Below are positions 4,941-11,480 of a stretch of 11,480 bases of DNA, in pieces. This DNA is from Alphaproteobacteria bacterium UBA6178 (GTDB taxonomy: Bacteria; Pseudomonadota; Alphaproteobacteria; Rickettsiales; UBA3002). The DNA is taken from contig DITS01000045.1 in NCBI GenBank assembly GCA_002422205.1, positions 30,817-42,296 on the forward strand. The letters are read 5' to 3'. Under the pieces are notes generated by a model. That model had not been told where the DNA came from. It ran no database searches and saw nothing but the letters and a program-made list of their open reading frames with translations. The position numbers and the translations under genes were made by a program. Every line of letters starts with the position of its first letter. Within the stretch, counting starts at the first letter, position 1.

Positions 4941-6596
4941 TTAACTGCGTTTTTCAATGTCGCGGAGTTTGCCTAGTTCTTCGCCGAGGCGGCGTAAACT
5001 GGCGCTACAATCGTCGCGCGGGATGGTGACTTCGATGACATGCAGGGTATTATCAGCCAGCGCGGCTTTGATGGCGGCTTCACATTCGCCTGCCGTGCTG
5101 ACGCGACAACCCTTGCCGTAGCGGATGAGCTCGGGGATTTTGGCATAGTCCCACATGGTGATGATGTTGAAGGCACCATCGAGGATGTGGCGCTGGGTGC
5201 CGTAGCCGTCATTGTTGAGGACAAAGACGATGGGGGCCAGGTTATATTTGGCGGTGGTGGACAGCTCGGTGCCGGTCATTTGGAAGGCGCCGTCACCTAC
5301 GACGCAGAAGGTTCGTGAGTCAGGATTCGCGGCCATGGCGCCGATGCTGGCGGGCACGGCGAAGCCCATCGAGAGATAATAGGCGTCGGAGAGGAACGTA
5401 TTGCGCATGCCGGTGCGCAGGCCGATGGCACCGAGCAGCGCGTCGCCGGTGTCGCATACCAACGTGCCGTCGGCGGGCAAATGCAGGCCGAGGATGCGGA
5501 AGAAGCTCTCGATGCTAAGCGGGGTGTTGCGCTCATGATCGGCTAAAGGAGCGGGCACCGGCGCGGGGCGCGGGGTGGCGCGATCCGGTTTGGGGGTGAG
5601 GGGGGCTTGGTTGATGGCTTCGAGGAAATCGCGGAATTGGACATTGTCGTAGCTGCGCAGGCCGACGCGGGATTTTTCGGTGGTCATGACGATGGCCTGT
5701 TTGCGGTCGAGCTGGGCGCTGTTCATGCCGAGGAACACGTCGGTAATGAAGGCGCCGAGCATGATGACACAATCGGATTGTTCGACATAATCCTGCACGG
5801 CTTTTTCGGACAGGCCGCCGCTATAGACACCGATATAGAGCGGATTCTGCTCGCTGATGACGCTTTTGCTGAGCAGGGTCGAGGCGATCGGGATATTGGC
5901 TTTTTCGGCGAAGGCGACGGCTAAATCGGTGAGGTTATGCCGATGTAATTCCACATCCGCAATGATGACGGGCTGTTTGGCGGCATTGATTTGCACCAGC
6001 GCATCTTCGACGCAGGCGGCGAGGTTGTCGGCGTCGGACACGGGTGAGGGTGTGTTTTTGCGTATAGGCAGGGTGATGGGCAGATCGACCAGATCATAGG
6101 GGATTTCGATATAGCCGGGGCGGCAATGCAGCTCAACCGCGTCGATCACGCGCATGATTTCCTCGGCGGCGGTTTCGACATCGAGTAATACGGTGTTGGC
6201 ACAGGTGACTTCTTCGTAAATCCGTCGCTGGGTGTCGAAGGTGCGCACTTTGTGGTGCAGCAGCGGATCGGTTTTGCGATCGTTGGGCGAAGGGCCGCCG
6301 GAGATGACCAGTAGCGGTGATTTTTCCGCATAGGCGCAGGCGACGGAATTGAGCATGTTGAGCCCGCCGACACAATAGGTGACGACGGCAACACCGATGC
6401 CGTTGCGCACGCGGGCATAGCCATCGGCGGCGAAGCCGACGGAGGGCTCATGGGTGAGGGTGATAAGCTTGATGGGGGATTTCTCCAGCCAGCGGAAGGT
6501 GGGCAGCGCAAAATCACCGGGGATGCCGAAGGCATGGGTGACGCCTTTGCTATGCAGATAGTCGAAGAGGAAGGAGCCTATGGTGGGGCTGCTCAT
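4941..6596 (-). CDS. ThDP-dependent 2-oxo acid decarboxylase (pyruvate/indolepyruvate decarboxylase type)
   Basis: Thiamine-diphosphate enzyme of 551 residues expected to decarboxylate a 2-oxo acid to an aldehyde. The N-terminal Pyr domain has AFGIPGDFALP (22-32) with Asp28, the cofactor-activating Glu50 in THEPSVGFAADGYAR (48-62), and the His114-His115 pair in DPLLHHKVR that marks decarboxylases of this branch rather than acetolactate synthases. The middle domain spans about 190-330. The C-terminal PP domain has GDGAFQM (434-440) and the Mg-ThDP motif end NNDGYG (461-466), followed by FNIITMWDYAKIPEL (476-490), close in style to Zymomonas-type pyruvate decarboxylase. Odd point: the position that is Glu in that family (GYTxE) reads GYGTQ, so the residue is Gln468. 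No signal peptide or membrane segment is seen. The ATG overlaps the TRAP permease stop by 4 nt (ATGA) and lacks a good Shine-Dalgarno, so translation is probably coupled. The physiological substrate cannot be read from sequence. Confidence 0.9.
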   Translation of the reverse strand: MSSPTIGSFLFDYLHSKGVTHAFGIPGDFALPTFRWLEKSPIKLITLTHEPSVGFAADGYARVRNGIGVAVVTYCVGGLNMLNSVACAYAEKSPLLVISGGPSPNDRKTDPLLHHKVRTFDTQRRIYEEVTCANTVLLDVETAAEEIMRVIDAVELHCRPGYIEIPYDLVDLPITLPIRKNTPSPVSDADNLAACVEDALVQINAAKQPVIIADVELHRHNLTDLAVAFAEKANIPIASTLLSKSVISEQNPLYIGVYSGGLSEKAVQDYVEQSDCVIMLGAFITDVFLGMNSAQLDRKQAIVMTTEKSRVGLRSYDNVQFRDFLEAINQAPLTPKPDRATPRPAPVPAPLADHERNTPLSIESFFRILGLHLPADGTLVCDTGDALLGAIGLRTGMRNTFLSDAYYLSMGFAVPASIGAMAANPDSRTFCVVGDGAFQMTGTELSTTAKYNLAPIVFVLNNDGYGTQRHILDGAFNIITMWDYAKIPELIRYGKGCRVSTAGECEAAIKAALADNTLHVIEVTIPRDDCSASLRRLGEELGKLRDIEKRS

Positions 6597-8503
6597 AGCA
6601 CGACCCGCTGGACATTGTGAGCACGCCAGTAATTATAGCCTGCAGCGGCGGCAAATAGTGCCATGCCTAGCAACGAGGTTTCGAGCGTTTTATACAGCAG
6701 CAATGGCACGGCGGCAAAAAACACGAATCGCTCGGCGCGCAGGGTGCGGACAAAGGCAAAGCCTTCGAGTGCATAGGCGAGGCTGAAGACGATGCAGGCG
6801 CTGACGGCGGTGCCCAGTGCAAAGGCGCTGATCGAGATATGATCGTGGAACAACACATCGGAATAAATCATCATGACAGGTAAGATGAAGAAAGCATTGG
6901 AGAGTTTCAGCGCTTCGACGGCGGAGCGCTGCGGTTTGGCGTTGGCGACACCGGCAGCAGCGAAAGCGGCGAGCGCGACCGGCGGGCTGATATTGGAGAT
7001 TTGTGAGAGCCAGAAAATGACCATGTGGGCGGTGAGCAGATAGACGCCCATGCTTTCGAGCGCGGGGGCGGCCATGACCGCCAGAATGATATAGGCGGCG
7101 GTGACGGGCAGGCCCATGCCAAGAATGAGGGCGGCGAAGGCGATGAGAATGAGGGCGATGAATAAATTGCCATTGGAGAGCGAGAGTACAAAATCGGTGA
7201 ATTGAATGCCGAGGCCGGTTTGGCCGATGACACCGACGACAATGCCAGCAGTGGCACAGGCGGCAGAGATGGGCAGCATCATCAGCGCGCCGGATTTCAT
7301 ACCATGCCAGAATTGCGCCATGTTGATGCGGGTGTGTTTGCGTAGCATGCAGGCGATGAGGATGGCGACGGTGCCGATGACGCCAACCAAAGTGGGCGGG
7401 TAATTGAGCATCAGCAGGCCGGTGATGAGCAGTAAGGGCAGTACAAAATGGAAACCATAGGCGAGAATATCGCGCACTTTGGGGCGCTCTTCGACGCCTT
7501 TGAGGCCGAGCTTGCACGCCATCAGATGCACATAGAGCAGCACCGAGGTGAAATATAATATGGCGGGGACGATGGAGATGAGGACGATGTCGCGGTAGGG
7601 GGTGTTGGTAAATTCGGCCATGATGAAAGCACCTGCGCCCATGACGGGGGGCATGATTTGCCCGCCGGTGGAGGCGGAGGCTTCGATACCGGCGGCTTGT
7701 TCGGGTTTGTAGCCGAGTTTTTTCATCATCGGGATGGTGAGTGCGCCCACCGCAACCGCATTGGCAATGGCGGAGCCGGAAATGCTGCCCATACCGGCGG
7801 ATGCCAGCACGCAGGCTTTGGCAGGGCCACCACGGTATTTGCCCGCTGCAGCATAGGACAGGTCGATAAAGAATTTACCGGCGCCGGTGGATTCGAGGAA
7901 GGCACCGAATAACACGAACATAAAGACGGCGGTAGCGGCGATGCCCAGTGGCGCGCCATAGACGCCTTCGGAGGTGAAGAGCTGGAAGCGTACCAACCGC
8001 TCGAGCGAGAAGCCCTGCGTGGCGATGGCGTCGGGCAGGACATTGCCAAACATGGCATAGGCGACGAAAATGACCCCGATTAACGCCATTTCCCAGCCGA
8101 CGGAGCGGCGGGTGGCTTCGAGTGTGGCAAACAGCAAAAGTGCACCTGCCCAGTAATCGGGTTGGTTCAAGCCATAGAGCAGGTGGTTGATGCCGGTATA
8201 ATCAAAGACCAGTACCGCATAGGTGGCGGCGATAATGGCGGCGCACAGGGTCGCATCGAGTAAGCGGAAAGGCAGGTAAAGCGGCGCGTTCGGGTTTTTG
8301 AGCGCGGGGAATTTTAAAAAGACCAGCACCAATATCCAGCCCAGATGGATGGGACGGAAAAAGGTGGTGCCAATGTCCATGGTGACGGCCTGATAGATTT
8401 GGAAGGCTGACAGCGCAATGGCCACCCACGCCATGGTGGGCAGGATGGCTTTGTCGATCAGCCAATGGGAGGGCGCATAGCGCGGGGCGATTTCGTCGGC
8501 CAT
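6593..8503 (-). CDS. TRAP transporter permease, fused 4TM/12TM type (DctQM fusion)
   Basis: Inner-membrane subunit of a TAXI-type TRAP transporter, a secondary carrier driven by an ion gradient and fed by a periplasmic binding protein. At 636 residues it has the usual length of the fused class: an N-terminal part with the small-subunit-like helices (about 20-165), then the large DctM-like domain. Conserved DctM stretches visible are GSISGSAIANAVAVG (239-253), STGGQIMPPVMGAGAF (278-293), GMGLPVTAAYI (462-472) and NISPPVALAAFAAAGVA (504-520), the glycine/proline-rich hairpin regions of the transport core. Further hydrophobic helices run to about residue 625. The start has GAGAGGG about 7 nt upstream, and its A is shared with the stop of the binding-protein gene (TGATG, 1-nt overlap). 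Its own stop overlaps the decarboxylase start, making a three-gene operon. Confidence 0.95.
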   Translation of the reverse strand: MADEIAPRYAPSHWLIDKAILPTMAWVAIALSAFQIYQAVTMDIGTTFFRPIHLGWILVLVFLKFPALKNPNAPLYLPFRLLDATLCAAIIAATYAVLVFDYTGINHLLYGLNQPDYWAGALLLFATLEATRRSVGWEMALIGVIFVAYAMFGNVLPDAIATQGFSLERLVRFQLFTSEGVYGAPLGIAATAVFMFVLFGAFLESTGAGKFFIDLSYAAAGKYRGGPAKACVLASAGMGSISGSAIANAVAVGALTIPMMKKLGYKPEQAAGIEASASTGGQIMPPVMGAGAFIMAEFTNTPYRDIVLISIVPAILYFTSVLLYVHLMACKLGLKGVEERPKVRDILAYGFHFVLPLLLITGLLMLNYPPTLVGVIGTVAILIACMLRKHTRINMAQFWHGMKSGALMMLPISAACATAGIVVGVIGQTGLGIQFTDFVLSLSNGNLFIALILIAFAALILGMGLPVTAAYIILAVMAAPALESMGVYLLTAHMVIFWLSQISNISPPVALAAFAAAGVANAKPQRSAVEALKLSNAFFILPVMMIYSDVLFHDHISISAFALGTAVSACIVFSLAYALEGFAFVRTLRAERFVFFAAVPLLLYKTLETSLLGMALFAAAAGYNYWRAHNVQRVVL

Positions 8504-9456
8504 CAGTCACCCTCTCTTTGGGCATATTGTTCGCGTAGGTAGCGCAGCGCGGCGGGGTGCAGGATGCCTTCGCCGAAGGTGAGCGCGTTGTCGATGGTGG
8601 CGTGACGCGCCGCTTTGGTGACGGAGAGCATTTCATCCATATTTTCGAAGGCGAGGCGGGTCATGCGGTAGGCGCGTTCATCATCCATGTTTTCGGCCAC
8701 TACCAGAAAATTCCATAAGGATACGGTTTCCAGCGGTTGGGTGATGCCATTATAGGTGTCGGCGGGAATGGTGTAACGCGTATAGGCGGGATAGGCCTGT
8801 GAGAGCGTGTCCATATCCTGACCGGTGACGGGGATGAGGTTGATTTTTTCGGTGAGCGCCAGCTCCATCAATGCAGCGAGGCCGAGGCCGCCGACCATAA
8901 AGCCCGCATCGATGGTGCCGGTTTTGAGCGCCTCGGCGGTTTCGGTGTAGCTGAGATATTGCGGCTCAAAATCATCGGGGGTGATGCCGAGTGCGCCTAA
9001 AATATTGAGTGAGGTAATGGCGACGCCTGAGCCGGGTGCGCCGACGGAGACACGTTTGCCGCGTAAATCCTGTATGGAGGCGAGGCCTGAGGATTCGCGC
9101 GTGATGCAATGCACGACATTGGGGTAGAGCGCGAATAGGGCGCGCACGGCGATGGGTTCGGGGAAAATGCCTTTGCCGGCGATGGCGTCGCGCAGCACGT
9201 CACCTTGCGAAATACCGGCTTCGCTTTCGCCTTTCATCACCTGAATGACATTGACGACGCTGGCGGCGGTGACTTCGGCCTTCATGTTGATGTCGTCGCT
9301 TTCGCGCGACCAGATTTTGGACAAGCCGCCGCCGAATGGGTAATAGAGCCCGCTGGGGTTGCCGGTGGCGATGGTGGTGGTTTTGGCCCCTGCGGTTGCC
9401 ATAAGCGGCAGACAGGCGGCGAATAAGAAGGTCAGTATGAAATAGCGTCGCATCAT
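8503..9456 (-). CDS. TAXI-family TRAP transporter solute-binding protein
   Basis: Periplasmic binding protein that delivers ligand to the fused permease encoded immediately downstream. Residues 1-23 form a signal peptide: MMRRY, a hydrophobic core FILTFLFAACLPLMA, and a cleavage region ATAGA. The mature part begins with TTTIATGNPSGLYYPFGGGL (26-45), the typical TAXI opening. The domain-linking signature LRGKRVSVGAPGSG (131-144) and the closing HPAALRYLRE (300-309) also fit. At 317 residues it is full length. Characterised TAXI proteins bind glutamate-like or 2-oxo dicarboxylic ligands; with a 2-oxo acid decarboxylase in the operon a 2-oxo acid ligand is plausible but unproven. The start is one of two adjacent ATGs (9456 or 9453). 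No Shine-Dalgarno is visible, and a predicted promoter places the transcription start almost at the ATG. Confidence 0.94.
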   Translation of the reverse strand: MMRRYFILTFLFAACLPLMATAGAKTTTIATGNPSGLYYPFGGGLSKIWSRESDDINMKAEVTAASVVNVIQVMKGESEAGISQGDVLRDAIAGKGIFPEPIAVRALFALYPNVVHCITRESSGLASIQDLRGKRVSVGAPGSGVAITSLNILGALGITPDDFEPQYLSYTETAEALKTGTIDAGFMVGGLGLAALMELALTEKINLIPVTGQDMDTLSQAYPAYTRYTIPADTYNGITQPLETVSLWNFLVVAENMDDERAYRMTRLAFENMDEMLSVTKAARHATIDNALTFGEGILHPAALRYLREQYAQREGD

Positions 9457-9464
9457 GGGACGGG

Positions 9465-9493
9465 ACTGTAGCGGAATGGGCGGCGGATGCCAA
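9465..9493 (-). promoter_or_regulatory. Predicted promoter of the TAXI-TRAP-decarboxylase operon
   Basis: On the minus strand, TTGGCA (complement of 9488-9493, 5/6 to consensus) is followed after exactly 17 bp by TACAGT (complement of 9465-9470, 4/6). Transcription from it would begin near 9458, one to three bases before the ATG at 9456, i.e. an essentially leaderless message. This agrees with the missing Shine-Dalgarno. Confidence 0.45.
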
Positions 9494-9551
9494 GATGGTT
9501 ATTTTGGGGGAAGAGGGGATGCGGGAAGGTAGAAAGAAAGGGCCCTCACTC

Positions 9552-9578
9552 CGACCCTCTCCCGGAGGGAGAGGGGGA
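9552..9578. repeat. Hairpin repeat, copy 1 (27 bp, identical to copy 2)
   Basis: Contains CCCTCTCCC (9555-9563), loop GGA, GGGAGAGGG (9567-9575): a perfect 9-bp stem. All 27 bases recur at 9692-9718. The word resembles the CCCTCTCCC-type intergenic repeats known from many proteobacterial genomes. Confidence 0.9.
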
Positions 9579-9621
9579 AGGAAGAAAAGGTTAGGGGTTT
9601 AGGAATGTTATCTCCACACCT

Positions 9622-9661
9622 CGTCATCCTGCGCTGACGCTTCGCGTCCCGCAGCATGACG
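9622..9661. repeat. Nested 40-bp palindromic element
   Basis: Outer arms CGTCATCCTGCG (9622-9633) and CGCAGCATGACG (9650-9661) pair at 11 of 12 positions. Nested inside is the perfect stem GACGC (9636-9640), loop TTC, GCGTC (9644-9648). It can form one long nearly continuous hairpin and looks like a REP-like dispersed element. Confidence 0.8.
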
Positions 9662-9691
9662 GATTAAGTAAGGGAGGAAGAGCCCCCACCT

Positions 9692-9718
9692 CGACCCTCT
9701 CCCGGAGGGAGAGGGGGA
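9692..9718. repeat. Hairpin repeat, copy 2 (27 bp, identical to copy 1)
   Basis: Same 27 bases as 9552-9578, offset by exactly 140 bp and in the same orientation, with the same 9-bp stem (9695-9703 with 9707-9715). Together with copy 1 it brackets the nested palindrome. Confidence 0.9.
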
Positions 9719-9780
9719 CAGTAGGATGCTTTTGGGGCACGAGAGAGATATTGGCGTCGAGCGCCAGCATGACGGGGGGT

Positions 9781-11480
9781 TTAGGAGCTTTTGCGTTTTT
9801 TGGCGAGGCCTTTGGGCTTGTCGGCTTCGGTGCGTTGCAACTTGTCGATTTTATCGCGCAATTTGGCGGCGATTTCGAATTCGAGATTCGATGCGGCCAC
9901 CAGCATTTTCTGGCGTAAGGTCGCCAGATGCGCTTCGAGATTGGTGCCGGTGAAGGTGTCGGTGCCGGTATCGTCGAAAATATCGACGGTGACATAATCT
10001 TGTTCTTCCTGTTTGAGCGAATCGCTGATGGCTTTTTGCACCGAGGCGGGGGTAATGCCATGTTTTTCGTTATAGGCGATTTGAATGGCGCGGCGGCGGT
10101 CGGTTTCCTCCAATGCGCCTTTGAGCGAATCGGTCATTTTATCGGCGTAGAGGATCACTTTGCTGTTCACATTGCGTGCGGCGCGGCCAATGGTCTGGAT
10201 CAGCGCGGTTTTGGAGCGCAGGAAGCCCTCTTTGTCGGCGTCGAGTATCGCCATGAGGCCGCATTCAGGAATATCCAGCCCTTCGCGCAGGAGGTTGACC
10301 CCAATCAACACGTCAAAGCGCCCTAAGCGCAGGTCACGGATGATTTCGATACGCTCGAGCGTGTCGATGTCGGAATGGAGGTAACGGGTTTTGATGCCGA
10401 CCTCGTCGAGATATTCGCACAGCTGCTCAGCCATTTTTTTGGTCAGCGTGGTCACCAGCACGCGGTGGCCAAGCTTGACTTGTTCTTTGCATTCGCCGAT
10501 CAGATCATCGACCTGAGAATCGACGGGGCGGATGATGCAGGGCGGGTCGGTCAGTCCGGTGGGGCGGATGACCTGCTCGACATATGCGCCGCCGGTGCGT
10601 TCCAGCTCGAGCGCGGCGGGGGTGGCCGACACATAGATGGTGGGCGGGCGCATTGCGTCCCATTCCTCGAATTTCAGCGGGCGGTTATCCATGCAGGATG
10701 GCAGGCGGAAGCCATATTCGGCGAGGGTGGTTTTGCGTGAGCGGTCACCATGATACATGCCGCGCACCTGTGGCAGCATCACATGCGATTCATCGACAAA
10801 CAGCAAGGCATTGGCGGGCAGGTATTGAAACAGGGTGGGAGGCGGTTCGCCCGCTGCGGTGCCGGCCAGCCAGCGCGAATAATTTTCGATGCCACGGCAG
10901 GTGCCGGTTTCCATCAGCATTTCCAGATCGAAGGTGGTGCGTTGCTCCAGCCGCTGCGCTTCGAGCAGCTTGCCATTGGCATAATACCATTCGAGCCGTT
11001 CTTTCAGCTCGTTTTTGATGCCTTTGATCGCTTGCTCCAACGTGGGTTTGGGCGTGACATAATGGCTGTTGGCGTAGATGTTGATGCTATCGAGCGTGCC
11101 GGTTTTTTCGCCCGTGAGCGGATCAAATTCGGTGATGGCGTCGATCTCGTCGCCGAACAGGCTGATACGCCAGGCGCGGTCTTCCATATGGGCGGGGAAA
11201 AGGTCGAGCGTGTCGCCGCGCAGGCGGAAGGTGCCACGCACGAAATTCTGGTCGTTGCGCTTATACAGCAGCTGGATGAGCTGGGCGACAAGTTCTTTTT
11301 GCGGCATGTCCTGTCCGCGCTGCAACTTGAGCGTCATCTCCATATAGGTCTCGGGCGAGCCGATACCGTAAATGCAGGACACCGATGCCACCACGATCAC
11401 ATCGCGGCGCTCGAGCAGCGAGCGGGTGGCCGAGTGGCGTAAGCGGTCGATCTGTTCGTTGATCGACGAATCCTTCTCGA
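9781..11480 (-). CDS. uvrB: Excinuclease ABC subunit B, 5' end beyond the window
   Basis: DNA-damage verification helicase of nucleotide excision repair, acting with UvrA and UvrC. The frame is open to the right edge; it begins with EKDSSINEQIDRLRHSATRS then LLERRD, so the N-terminal Walker A region and beta-hairpin tyrosines lie outside (about 100-130 residues missing). The GTG at 11400 is internal, not a start. Seen in order: VASVSCIYGIGSPETY, the ATP-binding domain insert, Walker B DESHVMLPQVRGMYHGDRSR, YVSATPAALELE, RPTGLTDP, the second RecA-like domain with TLTKKMAEQLCEYL, LHSDIDTLERIEIIRDLRLG, VNLLREGLDIPE and the arginine-finger motif QTIGRAARN. Near the C-terminus is the UVR domain (LVAASNLEFEIAAKLRDKID) that contacts UvrC. 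All expected motifs of the visible part are intact. It ends with a basic tail, KKRKSS. Confidence 0.97.
   Translation of the reverse strand, partial: EKDSSINEQIDRLRHSATRSLLERRDVIVVASVSCIYGIGSPETYMEMTLKLQRGQDMPQKELVAQLIQLLYKRNDQNFVRGTFRLRGDTLDLFPAHMEDRAWRISLFGDEIDAITEFDPLTGEKTGTLDSINIYANSHYVTPKPTLEQAIKGIKNELKERLEWYYANGKLLEAQRLEQRTTFDLEMLMETGTCRGIENYSRWLAGTAAGEPPPTLFQYLPANALLFVDESHVMLPQVRGMYHGDRSRKTTLAEYGFRLPSCMDNRPLKFEEWDAMRPPTIYVSATPAALELERTGGAYVEQVIRPTGLTDPPCIIRPVDSQVDDLIGECKEQVKLGHRVLVTTLTKKMAEQLCEYLDEVGIKTRYLHSDIDTLERIEIIRDLRLGRFDVLIGVNLLREGLDIPECGLMAILDADKEGFLRSKTALIQTIGRAARNVNSKVILYADKMTDSLKGALEETDRRRAIQIAYNEKHGITPASVQKAISDSLKQEEQDYVTVDIFDDTGTDTFTGTNLEAHLATLRQKMLVAASNLEFEIAAKLRDKIDKLQRTEADKPKGLAKKRKSS

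Larger units (their letters stand above)
9457..9780. other. Gene-free spacer between the TAXI operon and uvrB, rich in palindromic repeats
   Basis: This 324-bp stretch has no credible gene. It holds the operon promoter (9465-9493), two identical 27-bp hairpin repeats (9552-9578, 9692-9718), one nested palindrome (9622-9661) between them, and a partial copy of that palindrome next to the uvrB stop (AGCATGACGG at 9766-9775, also at 9653-9662). It also contains a 5-bp stem TGGCG/CGCCA (9752-9756, 9762-9766). No clear T-run terminator is seen for uvrB. Confidence 0.75.

Noticed and set aside
4941..6596. Acetolactate synthase (ilvB-type) identity
   Set aside because: The HH pair at 114-115 and the WDY-type C-terminal segment fit 2-oxo acid decarboxylases better, and no small regulatory subunit is adjacent.
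6690..7517. Minus-strand 275-codon frame inside the TRAP permease
   Set aside because: Alternate frame of the permease with low-complexity His/Arg-rich composition typical of out-of-frame GC-rich DNA.
9624..10061. Minus-strand 145-codon frame across the uvrB end and the spacer
   Set aside because: It is out of frame with uvrB, starts inside it, and its end is made of the palindromic repeats.

Overview
The window reads as ordinary chromosomal DNA of a proteobacterium, most likely an alphaproteobacterium. The UvrB, CarA/CarB and intracellular PHB depolymerase sequences have an alphaproteobacterial look, the coding DNA is moderately GC-rich, and there is a stand-alone prepilin-like gene of a kind I associate with Micavibrio- and Rickettsiales-like genomes. 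The lineage is inferred from protein style only. No rRNA, tRNA, CRISPR array, transposase or phage gene was found.

Layout. (1) 1-2324, minus strand: the pyrimidine/arginine operon carA-carB (carB cut by the left edge). It is interrupted by a small 23S-rRNA-intervening-sequence-type four-helix-bundle gene (730-1137) inside a 470-bp segment bounded by 30-bp perfect inverted repeats made of a 7-bp unit. carA reads into one repeat and ends with a repeat-encoded tail; its stop overlaps the start of the small gene (ATGA); the small gene stops inside the other repeat; carB starts just beyond it. This cassette is the most interesting object in the window. (2) 2325-2582: divergent intergenic region with a good promoter for carA (minus), a good promoter for the prepilin gene (plus), and an inverted pair of degenerate 7-bp-type repeats. 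(3) 2583-3380, plus strand: an AT-richer type IV prepilin-like protein, the only plus-strand gene. (4) 3384-4718 (or 4778), minus: intracellular PHB depolymerase, convergent with the prepilin gene and 3 bp away from it. (5) 4941-9456, minus: a tightly coupled three-gene operon of TAXI-type TRAP solute-binding protein, fused 4TM/12TM TRAP permease and ThDP-dependent 2-oxo acid decarboxylase, joined by 1-bp and 4-bp overlaps. (6) 9457-9780: gene-free spacer with two 27-bp direct repeats exactly 140 bp apart, each a perfect hairpin, around a larger nested palindrome. (7) 9781-11480, minus: uvrB, with its 5' end beyond the right edge.

How they work together. CarA and CarB form carbamoyl-phosphate synthase. 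The TAXI-TRAP system should import an organic (perhaps 2-oxo) acid that the co-translated decarboxylase may process; the substrate is not determined by the sequence. The PHB depolymerase mobilises stored polyhydroxybutyrate. UvrB is the damage-verification helicase of nucleotide excision repair. Nothing here is clearly a new multi-gene system; the novelty lies in the repeat-bounded four-helix cassette inside carAB, the operonic pairing of a TAXI transporter with a decarboxylase whose usual catalytic glutamate is a glutamine, and the intergenic repeats.
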